A stretch of 21,421 nt of DNA from a virus. The stretch is taken from positions 1 through 21,421 of the IMG/VR virus record IMGVR_UViG_3300042560_000559; one strand, given 5' to 3'. The position numbers were made by a program, and so were the translations under genes. The notes beneath the pieces were generated by a model that did not search any database, was not told the origin of the DNA, and worked only from the letters and a program-made list of their open reading frames with translations. Positions 1 to 7,458 of this stretch are shown in pieces (position 1 is the first letter of the stretch; the number at the start of each line of letters is the position of its first letter).

Positions 1-15
1 TGTTCCTTGGCTCAT
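1..15 (-). CDS. Start of a further tail gene (partial)
   Basis: An ATG at 15-13 overlaps the TGA of the J-like gene as ATGA, the same coupling as elsewhere in this operon. Five codons (MSQGT) are visible before the window ends. Nothing can be said about the product. Confidence 0.5.
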
Positions 16-3000
16 GCGGCCACTCCGTACCCTTGCGAGATGTAGTTGAAATTTCGGGCCACGCGCGCCGCCGCAGCGGTTCGCACGTTGATCGTGAATC
101 CAGTTGCCGTTTCTGCCGTGATCGTGGCGTATTCGCCAGTTGCCACGTCCAGCACCGTCACGCCGACCTTTGGCACGGCCTTGAACGCCGGCGAGTAGGA
201 AACAACAGTGTCGCCAACAGCACTTGTGATCCCGGTTCCCGAGGCCACGCGATCCGGCATGTCAATCGTGACGGAGAGGGCCGTTACGGCAGGCGTTGAT
301 GTCGTGGAATCGCTGGTCATCTGCACGCGGAACTGAAACGCGCGGGCGGTGTAGTCTCCAACGACAAACGGTCGCCAGTCGCCCCACACAGGAGTGCCGG
401 ACGGGTCATCGTTGGTCGTGCGGATTTCAAGATAGGCGTTGACGTTTGAAGGGTTCTCGCCATCGAACAGCCCGACCGCATCGTCAAACAATCCCGCCGC
501 GTCATCAAAGAAGTTGACGTAGCCGAGTGCCTCAACCGTGATCGCCGCCGTGACACGCGACGTGTAAACCGCCCCGAGGTCCGGCGTTGTGGCGAATGTG
601 TAGGTGCCAGAAGTCACAACCGTGCCGGAGCCGCCGTCGAATAATCCGGTGGCGTCATCAAAACTGCCCGCTCCGTCGTCGAACAAAGCAGAAGTTTCAA
701 GGACCAAACGGCTATCAATAGAAACAACGTTGGACTTCGTGCCCGTGAACCCTGGGTTTTCCGTAATCGTCTGCACGACGTTGAGGCCAAGAAGGCTCGC
801 CACGGTGCTAACCGTCGCTGTCGCCGTGACCGATTCGTTGCCCTTGAGGTCAACCGCCTTAATCAGATACGTGCCGATCAGGGCCGGAACATCGACGCTG
901 GTTGCGGGCCGGGCCACCCGCGTCACAAGATCAATTGCGCTTGCCCACGCCGCAGCCGACACGGCAGGCGACCATCGGATGCGGTAGTGCGACAGGTCGA
1001 TATCTGCCACAGCGTCCCACGTCAGATGCGCGGTCGCCGCAACGATGTTGACGGTAAAGTTGTCAACATCGGCGGGAGGCGTTGTCTGACCGACCGGCGT
1101 ATAGGTGCTGGTTGTCCATTCGGAATTTACGCCGATCACGCTCAGTGCGCGGGCGCGGACCTGATATGTGTCGCCGTCCACCAAGGGAGACAATTCGTAA
1201 ACGGTGCCCGGCCCGGACCCGGCAGAACGCCAGTCCGAATCAGACGGCCCCATGAACTGGACTTCGTATCGATCCGCAAAACCCCCAGGCGATGGGGTGA
1301 GCGTGGCAATAACCACAGTGACAACCGTTCCCGTCGCCGTCGCCCGCAGTTCTTCCGCGAAGGCAATCCCCGGCACAGGCAAGACCGTGTTCGGGTCCGG
1401 CAGGTTCGTGTCTGGCGCAGGATCAACAGTCGTTTCTTCCTGCGACCAATCCCACATGGCGTCCGCTTCCTCGGACAGCGACAGGTCAACGCCGCCATCC
1501 TCAGAAATGCGAAGGCCCGTAATGCGAAACTTTTTAGCCGACCACCCGAACCGGGAGTTGGTAATGTTGACCGTATCCCAGACCTTGAGCCGCAATGCCG
1601 AAAGGTTGCATGGGTAATTGACGGAAATCTGCTGCCGGTTGCGTTCCAGTTCAATCTTGGCAAGCCGCTGCGTGCGTGCGCTCGTGACCGTAAACGGCAG
1701 GTCCAGATTCTTCCATATCCGCGTGCCATTATCATTCGTCTGGTATGTGCTGTTGAGAACCGCCGGGCAGGTTGTCGCCTGCCACGCCTTGTCCGGGTCC
1801 GTGTAGACGCCCTTGACGGCGTTAAACAGGGACGCCCGCGAGCGGCGGGGGTTTACCGTCACCGGCCCGCGCAAGTCGTCTTCCGTTAGCGTGATCGTTG
1901 CTGCCTGCGCCGCGCCCGCGTAAATGCGCCAGACGCCACCGGAATAGGTGAGCACTCCGGCCATGCTGGAAAGCAAAGCCTGAATTGCATCAACTGGCGC
2001 GGTCGCGTCGTCAATCGTCGCGTGGCAGGTATAGCGCAGTTCCGACTTGAGGGTGACTGTCAGCGTGCCGGACCCGGCGTCGGAGAACGTGACCGGCGTT
2101 CCCGCTAGGGCATTTGCCAGCGATGAAGCAACCTTGCCGCTCTTATCCCCGGCAGGAATCCAATAATAGTTCGTCGCGGCAGACAACCCGGTGGGCAGGG
2201 CCGCGCTGCTCGATACTTGCACAATGCAGCCGCGCTCAAGCCCAGCCAGCCCGTTAGCCAGCGTTAGTTTGTCGTTGTCCGCATCCGCCGTGAACGTGTC
2301 GCTCACTTCAACAAGAGCAACCTGCTCGTCGCAGACATTGGCCGCAGCCTGGACTGCCGTGTCATCAATGTCAGCCGATGCAACGCCGATCCGGTTGACC
2401 AGAAAGTCACGGACAGCTAGAGCAGGGTTTGCGCTGTAGGTGGTGGCTGTGGTGCGGGGGTCGTATAGCTTCTTGCCGCGCATCCGCACGCGCAAGCCTT
2501 CAATACGGAAATCGGCAAAGGCGCTTTGCAGATAGGCAAGGCGGGTATGGGTGTAGGCAATACCCGAGAGGCGATGCTGCGCCGTCCACAGGCCGTTTGA
2601 TTCGGCAACCAGCGTGGCATCCGCCGCCTGCCCGTCCGTGCCCACATACGAGAAGATTTGCGCCAGCGTAGCGCCGGGCGACAGCGGGTTTAGATACGCC
2701 CCCTGAACGTCATTCCCGCTGAGGGTAAGCAACTGATCGCCAAACCAGTATTCGTCAAACGCCTCGATTTCATGCGAGGCAAACGCGGCGACAAGGGACA
2801 AGAACTGATTGGCTGAGCCAAACGACTCGGCATACATGAGCGTGCCGCCGACCAACTGTTCGCCGTAGACAGTGCGACGGGGCGCGTTGGCTTGCCGGAT
2901 CGAATCCTGCCGCCCTGCCGCGAGGGAAGACGCGGAGAGGTTGCCCAGCTTGGGCTTGGGGGCCAGTACGGTTGATGCAAGAAGGCCTATAGCCGCAAAT

Positions 3001-3077
3001 GCCACCTGCGCAACTGTGATGCCCGCAAAGAGTGTGGTCCCGAGTACGGGAATTGCCGCTGCTGCTACAACTGGCAT
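12..3077 (-). CDS. J-like central tail-tip/host-specificity protein (1021 aa)
   Basis: This is the largest gene of the window, in the slot of lambda J and the GTA megatron. Residues 1-40 are very hydrophobic and could insert into a membrane. Residues ~60-250 and 345-545 form the conserved hub region (VYGEQLVGGTLMY, YWFGDQLLTL, VWDTVNITNSRFGWSAKKFRI). It is interrupted after CDEQVAL by an insert (~256-343). Two fibronectin III-like domains follow (~570-665 and ~668-760), then two clusters of FDDA-GLFDG repeats flanking a beta segment, and a C-terminal beta region (~945-1021). The ATG is at 3077. The TGA at 14-12 overlaps the next ATG (ATGA). It likely contacts the receptor. Confidence 0.92.
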   Translation of the reverse strand: MPVVAAAAIPVLGTTLFAGITVAQVAFAAIGLLASTVLAPKPKLGNLSASSLAAGRQDSIRQANAPRRTVYGEQLVGGTLMYAESFGSANQFLSLVAAFASHEIEAFDEYWFGDQLLTLSGNDVQGAYLNPLSPGATLAQIFSYVGTDGQAADATLVAESNGLWTAQHRLSGIAYTHTRLAYLQSAFADFRIEGLRVRMRGKKLYDPRTTATTYSANPALAVRDFLVNRIGVASADIDDTAVQAAANVCDEQVALVEVSDTFTADADNDKLTLANGLAGLERGCIVQVSSSAALPTGLSAATNYYWIPAGDKSGKVASSLANALAGTPVTFSDAGSGTLTVTLKSELRYTCHATIDDATAPVDAIQALLSSMAGVLTYSGGVWRIYAGAAQAATITLTEDDLRGPVTVNPRRSRASLFNAVKGVYTDPDKAWQATTCPAVLNSTYQTNDNGTRIWKNLDLPFTVTSARTQRLAKIELERNRQQISVNYPCNLSALRLKVWDTVNITNSRFGWSAKKFRITGLRISEDGGVDLSLSEEADAMWDWSQEETTVDPAPDTNLPDPNTVLPVPGIAFAEELRATATGTVVTVVIATLTPSPGGFADRYEVQFMGPSDSDWRSAGSGPGTVYELSPLVDGDTYQVRARALSVIGVNSEWTTSTYTPVGQTTPPADVDNFTVNIVAATAHLTWDAVADIDLSHYRIRWSPAVSAAAWASAIDLVTRVARPATSVDVPALIGTYLIKAVDLKGNESVTATATVSTVASLLGLNVVQTITENPGFTGTKSNVVSIDSRLVLETSALFDDGAGSFDDATGLFDGGSGTVVTSGTYTFATTPDLGAVYTSRVTAAITVEALGYVNFFDDAAGLFDDAVGLFDGENPSNVNAYLEIRTTNDDPSGTPVWGDWRPFVVGDYTARAFQFRVQMTSDSTTSTPAVTALSVTIDMPDRVASGTGITSAVGDTVVSYSPAFKAVPKVGVTVLDVATGEYATITAETATGFTINVRTAAAARVARNFNYISQGYGVAA
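459..512 (-). repeat. FDD-GLFDG repeat cluster 2
   Basis: Residues ~856-873 read FFDDAAGLFDDAVGLFDG, again three seven-residue units, 40 residues after cluster 1. The two clusters bracket a beta segment containing YTFATTPDLG and VTAAITVEALG. Confidence 0.8.
630..686 (-). repeat. FDD-GLFDG repeat cluster 1
   Basis: Residues ~798-816 of the J-like protein read LFDDGAGSFDDATGLFDGG, three seven-residue units with FD at fixed spacing. The matching bases recur on the plus strand as variants of 'gtcatcaaa' and 'gtcgtcgaa'. Confidence 0.8.
2049..2312 (-). other. Inserted LPTGL/GKVA--AxAG/DAGSGT domain, copy 2
   Basis: Residues ~256-343 of the J-like protein interrupt the hub between CDEQVAL and SELRYTCHATID. 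The segment contains FTADADNDKLTL, ALPTGLSAATNYYW, GKVASSLANALAGT and DAGSGTLTVT and matches the insert in the 389-residue accessory protein along its full length. Borders are by eye. Confidence 0.78.
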
Positions 3078-3078
3078 T

Positions 3079-3501
3079 TCAACGCCCCGTTGCCCATGCG
3101 CGCACCACCTGTTTTATCGGAACAAACCAGACGCCAGACATCGCCGCCACCGCCGCGCGATCCCCGGCACAAATGCCAAGGGCCGTGCCGTCAACGCCAG
3201 CATCAACCAACAGCACGTCACCGCGTTGGGCCAGTGATGGCTTGATTTCTTCGCAGCCGTGTTCTTCTGCAATCCATGCGGCCAATTGAGCCAGCCCGCC
3301 ATAACCAGCGATCATCCGCGCGGCCCCGGTCTTGGTCGAATACTTGCCGCGAAACTCCCGCGCAGGGTCCGTGCCCGTCATGGCGTTGACCACGTTGCAG
3401 GCGAACAGCGCGCAGTCGTGCTCGCCCCATGAAAAAGGCCGCTCCGACGCGGCCTGTATCTCTGCCAGTAGGTGCTTTGCCCAATCCGGTTTGCGCTGCA
3501 T
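3079..3501 (-). CDS. NlpC/P60-like tail protein (DUF6950 type)
   Basis: I start at ATG 3501, which forms TGATG with the hub stop; a TTG one codon upstream is also possible. The 140-residue protein has FSWGEHDCALFACNVVNAMTG (23-43) with a Cys30 at the position of the NlpC/P60 nucleophile, YSTKTGAARMIAGYGG and RGDVLLVD. It sits in the slot of the GTA cell wall peptidase. Where NlpC/P60 enzymes usually have a histidine after the GD motif (often G-H-V-G), this protein reads DGTALGICAGD, so it may be inactive or use a different residue. Family membership is likely; peptidase activity is uncertain. Confidence 0.78.
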   Translation of the reverse strand: MQRKPDWAKHLLAEIQAASERPFSWGEHDCALFACNVVNAMTGTDPAREFRGKYSTKTGAARMIAGYGGLAQLAAWIAEEHGCEEIKPSLAQRGDVLLVDAGVDGTALGICAGDRAAVAAMSGVWFVPIKQVVRAWATGR

Positions 3502-4208
3502 CAAATGCCGAAGTTGCTGTCCTGCTGCGCGGGGCCAGCCGGAGAAAACACGTTGTTGCCAAATTCGTCTGTGGTTTCAACACTGCCCGGCGGCGGCGCT
3601 GTTGGCGTCGATCCACCGGGGCCAGTCGCGGGCGCAGGGCTAGACCGCACGCGCCCCCAGACGATCTCCTTGGTCTGCAATTTCTCGACGAACTGGCAGC
3701 CAAGGTCGCCGGACGAATAGCGTTGCTGATCCGCGTCCGTGTAGTAACGAACCTCGCTCGGCCGCTCCAGGTCGATCAGCCGATTTTCCGCAGTTACGAG
3801 TATCTCGCAGGCCGTACCCGAATCGACAACCTGCATCACGTCAAGGCTGCCGGAGAACACTTGCACAGGGTCGTCAATCAAAACGTTGGAGGCATTAAAG
3901 AACGCCATCCGCACCCGGCACGCCCGGCCCTGGTACTGCGTGCCCAGCGCAACCGAAATCAGCGCGGAAGGGATGCCAGAGAGGGATAGCTGAATGCCAT
4001 TGGACCGAACGTCTGATGTTTCCTCAATCTGACTGATCCGGCCAAGCGATCCCGTGCCGAGATACGTCCGGCCATCCCAAACTAGACTGCCAAGCCCGGA
4101 CCACACATAAAGCGGGTCCGTGTCGAAAACCAATTCCGCCAGCATCGCCATACGGAGGCGCGACTTCGCAACCTCCGTCGCAACGCCCGCCGTGATATCG
4201 CGCGTCAC
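3501..4208 (-). CDS. Tail hub-like protein, DUF2163-type
   Basis: This 235-residue protein has an N-terminal MTRDITAGVATEVAK, FDTDPLYVWSGLGSLVWDGRTY (28-49), LGRISQIEETSDVRSNGIQLSLSGIP (split, 55-80), DPVQVFSGSLDVM and a DQQRYSSGDLGC segment. This pattern is shared with GTA-type hub proteins and phage baseplate hubs. Residues ~188-235 are a Pro/Thr/Gly-rich flexible tail absent from the core. The start is GTG at 4208, overlapping the previous TGA (GTGA). The stop shares a base with the next ATG (TGATG). It probably joins the tube end to the large tail-tip protein. Confidence 0.8.
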   Translation of the reverse strand: MTRDITAGVATEVAKSRLRMAMLAELVFDTDPLYVWSGLGSLVWDGRTYLGTGSLGRISQIEETSDVRSNGIQLSLSGIPSALISVALGTQYQGRACRVRMAFFNASNVLIDDPVQVFSGSLDVMQVVDSGTACEILVTAENRLIDLERPSEVRYYTDADQQRYSSGDLGCQFVEKLQTKEIVWGRVRSSPAPATGPGGSTPTAPPPGSVETTDEFGNNVFSPAGPAQQDSNFGI

Positions 4209-4807
4209 AGGGCTTCAACCGCTGAGAATTGCAGGGTGATGTTCGACGTTCGATCCCCGGTCCAGACTACGGAATCTTCCACCAGCCGCATGACGCATTT
4301 GGGGTTTGTGACCGTCACGCCAGCATTGTTCGCCGGAGATTCGCGCAAGGCAGGCTCAATCGTCAGAGATACCTCGCCTGAGCCGTTGGCCGTGGCGTCT
4401 TCCACCACAAGATAGAGGTAATTGCCAACCTGGATATAGGTGCCCCGGAGAATGGTCCCCAATGCGGAGATGCCGTCAACCGCCAGCGCGTTGCCCGTCT
4501 GCGATCCGCCATTGACTGCAATGGTGCCGGTAGCCGTGCCCAGAAGCGTCTTTTGGTCGGGGTCAAACCCATAGAACGTGCCGTAGCGGCCTCGCAGGGA
4601 AATGAGAAACGCGCGCCACTGTGCCGCCACGGACGGGCGCATGGGCGGCAGGACATAGCTGCCCACCCACCGCGCCCCCGCGCGTTCAAGCACCTGCTCA
4701 ACGCGGTTTAGGGGCGACGTGAATACGGTGGTGTTGGCCTCAAGGCCGAAGGTGGAGGACACAAAGCCGGGCGTTGTGGGCATCGTGACGGGGTAGGAAA
4801 TGGCCAT
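4205..4807 (-). CDS. Probable distal tail protein
   Basis: This 200-residue protein begins MAISYPVTMPTTPGFVSSTF. It contains the pattern ARWVGSYVLPPMRPSVAAQWRAFLISLRGRYGTFYGFDP (split, about 45-83), which is typical of phage proteins located between tape measure and hub. Position equals the distal tail protein slot of GTAs, but I do not see the canonical DUF2460 sequence, so the call relies on position and general pattern. The C-terminal half is beta-rich with DSVVWTGDRTSNITLQFSAV. ATG 4807 is part of TAATG. Its stop overlaps the next start as GTGA. Confidence 0.7.
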   Translation of the reverse strand: MAISYPVTMPTTPGFVSSTFGLEANTTVFTSPLNRVEQVLERAGARWVGSYVLPPMRPSVAAQWRAFLISLRGRYGTFYGFDPDQKTLLGTATGTIAVNGGSQTGNALAVDGISALGTILRGTYIQVGNYLYLVVEDATANGSGEVSLTIEPALRESPANNAGVTVTNPKCVMRLVEDSVVWTGDRTSNITLQFSAVEAL

Positions 4808-6516
4808 TAGCGGCCACCCAGGAAGGCGGGCTCGCGGGCGTTGCGGGAGCGCACGGTGTTGACCGCCATGGCGACGGCTTCGCGCTTGTTGCGGTCTAGC
4901 ATCGCTTGTAGACGCGGCAGCACGGACGGATCAGCGCCACGGGCGTCAATGTTGTATGTGACGGAAGCACCACCACCCATGCGAGACATGGGCACAATCG
5001 TACCTGATCCTCCGGGGTTGAAGACCTCGGGGCCGCGTTCGCCAACCAGAGTGGGGCCGGAGATCGTGCCGCCGCCTGCCTTGCCGAAGTTGAACAGGTT
5101 GCCCAACAGGCTTGTGCCAAAGTTCGCCAGCTTTTCCGTGACCGTCTTCCGCACCATAATGCGTATCAGGTCTTGGGCCAGCCCTTGCAGCACTTCGGAC
5201 AGTTTCTTGCCCGACACCACCGCATCTTCAAACGCAGACGTGAAGGTCAGTCCCAACTCGCGAGCGGCATCGGACGCCGCGCGGGCGTTTTCCTCTGCCA
5301 CCTTGGCGTTTGCTTCGGCCAGGTTCTGCACACCTTCGGCCACAGCGTTCATTTCCGCCGTCATGCGGTCGCGGTAAGCCTTTTCTGCATCCGCGATGGC
5401 AATGCCAGACGCGATAACCGCATCCGTATACGCCTGACGGTTGGCCAGCATCGCCTCGGTTTTGCGTTCGTCGATTTCCATAAGGCGGTCAGATAGGGCC
5501 GCCTCGCGCTTCTCAAAGTCCTTGCGGTCCTTTTCAACCTCTTCGGTTGTCTGCGGAATCGACGTAGTTCCCGTTGACGCCTTCGGCAACGGGTTTGCGT
5601 CAATACGCGCCTGAAGGTCGCGCTGCATCTTTAGCAGATACAAACGATCATCCAGGTCTTTCTTGACCTTGGGGTCAGCCGTAACAACCGGGTTATTGAA
5701 CGCATTTTGCAGGTCTGCAATTCGCTCGTTGAGCGTGCCGCCACCAAATGCCTTTCGGATACTGTCCGCTATTGAGGAAATGGCCGGGGCCGCCTTGGCA
5801 ACAATGGTCTGCGCCATCTTGCCTAGCGCCGTTTCCATCGCGGCAATCTTGTCGCTCGCCTCATCCGCTGCCGCGATCAGGTCGCTCGACAGGACCGCAC
5901 CAGCGTTCTTCGCTTCGGTGCGGAATTTCTCAAGCCCGGCAGCGCCCTGAGATAAAAGGGGAAGCAGACGCTGGCCGGACTTGCCAAACAGGTCAACAAC
6001 CACAGCCGCACGCTTGGCAGGGTCATCAATGGCTGCGAGCCGGTCGGCTATGTCGGCAATAACCGTATCGGTGTCACGGATTTTGCCTTGGGCGTCCAGA
6101 ACGCCGACACCTAGATTGCGGAAGGCTTTTACGGCGGTTGCCTCGCCTGCCGCTGCATCACCCAGCGTGCGGGTAAGCCTTGCCAAGCCTGCCTCTAACT
6201 CGCTCGATTCAACGCCCGCCTGCGCCGCAGCGAATTGATAGGATTGCAGGTTTTCGGTCGAAACGCCAAGTTGCTCGGCCAACTCCCCAATGCCGCCAGC
6301 CGCGTCCAGCGTGCGCCGGGCAAAGTCCACAGACAGCGCGACACCGGCAGCAGCCGCAACCGCACCCAAGGCCCGGAATGCCGCACCGATGGGCTTAAGG
6401 GCCCCCTCCATGCCGCGCATCGCGCGTGAGGTTTCGCCCTGCGCCTTGTTCAATTCGCGCGACAGTTCCTTAAAGTCCGCCGAAAACTGGACGATCAGTT
6501 GGTCAATGACCGCCAT
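4807..6516 (-). CDS. Tail tape measure protein
   Basis: This 569-residue protein is expected to set tail length and be ejected during infection. It opens with VIDQLIVQFSADFKELSREL and an Ala-rich hydrophobic segment (43-66). Lambda-type TMP landmarks GELAEQLGVSTENLQSYQFA (77-96) and VDLFGKSGQRLLPLL (about 170-184) follow, then a charged coiled-coil stretch (about 325-430). The end has the typical Gly-rich segment with GPTLVGERGPEVFNP and a GGASVTYNIDARG strand. At about 0.15 nm per residue, the known TMP rule suggests a short tail near 85 nm. It starts inside the chaperone frame (14-base overlap) and ends in TAATG. Confidence 0.94.
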   Translation of the reverse strand: MAVIDQLIVQFSADFKELSRELNKAQGETSRAMRGMEGALKPIGAAFRALGAVAAAAGVALSVDFARRTLDAAGGIGELAEQLGVSTENLQSYQFAAAQAGVESSELEAGLARLTRTLGDAAAGEATAVKAFRNLGVGVLDAQGKIRDTDTVIADIADRLAAIDDPAKRAAVVVDLFGKSGQRLLPLLSQGAAGLEKFRTEAKNAGAVLSSDLIAAADEASDKIAAMETALGKMAQTIVAKAAPAISSIADSIRKAFGGGTLNERIADLQNAFNNPVVTADPKVKKDLDDRLYLLKMQRDLQARIDANPLPKASTGTTSIPQTTEEVEKDRKDFEKREAALSDRLMEIDERKTEAMLANRQAYTDAVIASGIAIADAEKAYRDRMTAEMNAVAEGVQNLAEANAKVAEENARAASDAARELGLTFTSAFEDAVVSGKKLSEVLQGLAQDLIRIMVRKTVTEKLANFGTSLLGNLFNFGKAGGGTISGPTLVGERGPEVFNPGGSGTIVPMSRMGGGASVTYNIDARGADPSVLPRLQAMLDRNKREAVAMAVNTVRSRNAREPAFLGGR

Positions 6517-6673
6517 CGGGGAACCTCGTCTTTAGCTGCTCAAATTCATCACGGGACAACGGCTCAATCGCGTCTTTGTGGCCGTTCTTTTCCAGCCAGC
6601 CATCAAAGGCCGCTGACAAGTCCCACGGGGTTGACCGCCAGAATTGATCGGGCACCCATTCAAGGATGCCCAT
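6503..6673 (-). CDS. Second tail assembly chaperone, if started independently (56 aa)
   Basis: The -1 frame contains an ATG at 6673-6671 that would give 56 residues (MGILEWVPDQFWRSTPWDLS onward, ending RFPDGGH). GAGAG lies six bases upstream, a weak ribosome binding site. This start omits the PWRRYREIG segment expected at the front of the domain, so I favour production mainly as the frameshift fusion. Both routes could operate. This is an alternative reading of the same bases. Confidence 0.45.
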   Translation of the reverse strand: MGILEWVPDQFWRSTPWDLSAAFDGWLEKNGHKDAIEPLSRDEFEQLKTRFPDGGH

Positions 6674-7044
6674 GCCGATCTCTCGATAACGCCGCCACGG
6701 AATAGCGTCTACTGCGCGGCGGCTTCCTCGTTTCCCTCTGCCTTGTCTCCCGCCAGCGCATTGGTGAGAAACGACGCAATGGGCTGGGCAAGAGTGAATA
6801 TGCCCGTTTGCACAATAAGCGCCGGGAACTTGTCCGGCACCTTGCCTTCACCCGCCCGGACAGCCTCGATCACAACCGTCACAACGTCACGGATGCCGAA
6901 ATCTTGCTGCCCAAACCGACGCCACAAGGGAATGATCCCCACGCCGGTCTTTTCCTCGATAGCCGCCAGCGCCTCAAACGAAGGCCGCATGGTGTAGACA
7001 GTGCCCGCGATGGTCACGGGCACGTCGCCGCGTTGTGGGTTCAT
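6503..7044 (-). CDS. Frameshifted tail assembly chaperone fusion (180 aa, -1 product)
   Basis: This is the predicted -1 frameshift product, analogous to lambda gpGT. The first 105 codons are those of the chaperone. After the slip at 6736-6730 the -1 frame reads on through CGA GGA AGC without a stop to TGA 6505-6503, adding 75 residues. The added part contains AIPWRRYREIGMGILEWVPD, then QFWRSTPWDLSAAFDGW and DEFEQLKTRFPD, a pattern I recognise from the second chaperone family beside GTA-type chaperones. Its conserved PW start lies upstream of the first ATG in that frame, so independent initiation would truncate it. The end overlaps the tape measure start by 14 bases. Confidence 0.82.
6691..6723 (-). 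promoter_or_regulatory. Stem-loop stimulating the frameshift
   Basis: Six bases (GAGGAA) after the slippery heptamer, GCCGCCGCG (6723-6715) can pair with CGTGGCGGC (6699-6691), a nine-pair stem with one G-T. The 15-base loop contains the 0-frame TAG stop. Position and stability fit a -1 frameshift stimulator. Confidence 0.8.
6709..7044 (-). CDS. Tail assembly chaperone, GTA-type (0-frame product)
   Basis: This 111-residue protein has the layout of gene-transfer-agent-type tail assembly chaperones: a beta start (VPVTIAGTVYTMRPSFEALAAIEEKTG split between residues 8 and 34), then helices covering RDVVTVVIEAVRAGEG and ALIVQTGIFTLAQPIASFLTNAL. It would guide tail tube polymerisation around the tape measure. 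The start is ATG 7044, coupled to the tube gene (three-base gap). Near the 3' end it carries GGGAAAC with G GGA AAC phased to the frame, an upstream SD-like element and a downstream stem-loop. A fraction of ribosomes is therefore expected to shift to -1 and make a longer product. The 0-frame stop TAG is in the loop of that stem. Confidence 0.9.
   Translation of the reverse strand: MNPQRGDVPVTIAGTVYTMRPSFEALAAIEEKTGVGIIPLWRRFGQQDFGIRDVVTVVIEAVRAGEGKVPDKFPALIVQTGIFTLAQPIASFLTNALAGDKAEGNEEAAAQ
6730..6736 (-). promoter_or_regulatory. Slippery heptamer GGGAAAC for -1 frameshift
   Basis: In the chaperone frame the codons are GAG GGA AAC, so the heptamer is phased X XXY YYZ and a -1 slip re-pairs as GGG AAA. 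The phage lambda G-GT site is GGGAAAG. A GGGAG SD-like element (6751-6747) lies ten bases upstream, matching the spacing of the dnaX stimulator. Confidence 0.85.
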
Positions 7045-7047
7045 GGC

Positions 7048-7449
7048 TTATGCAATCGAAAATGTGCCGGAGGATTGAAGCGAAACGCTGTAAGTCTGTT
7101 CGCCGTTGTGCTCGCCCGTCGCCTCGAAGGATTCAACCTGGAAGCCCGAGACGATGGTATCGCCATCATCAAACACCGTCGTATATGTGCCGATGGTGCG
7201 ATCCTTCACCTGGTTGAAGAAATACTGCGTCTGGGTGCCGCCCTGAAGCACGCCCGCGCCCGTGAGGGAAAGCGAAGCCACGCCAGCGGAACCAAGTAGT
7301 TCCCGCAGGTTGTTGGGCGAATCCTTGGTGGTTACGTCCACGGTTTCGCCGTTGACGGAAAAGCCGGAAGAACGAAGACCTGCAACCGTGGTCGCAGCCG
7401 TCCCCGTTCCGATCTTGAGCAGGAAGCTCCGACCAGTTTGTGCAGGCAT
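7048..7449 (-). CDS. Major tail tube protein
   Basis: This 133-residue protein has the TP901-1-like major tail protein pattern: AQTGRSFLLKIGTG at the N-terminus, GLRSSGFSVNGETVDVTTKDS (24-44) and a C-terminal FEATGEHNGEQTYSVSLQSSG strand pair. Stacked hexamers would form the tail tube. ATG 7449 has AGGAG five bases upstream, among the best ribosome binding sites in the window and consistent with high expression. Position directly upstream of the chaperone pair is standard. Confidence 0.9.
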   Translation of the reverse strand: MPAQTGRSFLLKIGTGTAATTVAGLRSSGFSVNGETVDVTTKDSPNNLRELLGSAGVASLSLTGAGVLQGGTQTQYFFNQVKDRTIGTYTTVFDDGDTIVSGFQVESFEATGEHNGEQTYSVSLQSSGTFSIA

Positions 7450-7458
7450 GGTAGACTC

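Noticed and set aside
987-1889. Plus-strand open frame of 300 codons opposite the J-like gene
   Set aside because: Arg-rich shadow composition and no ribosome binding site seen. The minus-strand frame has clear protein structure.
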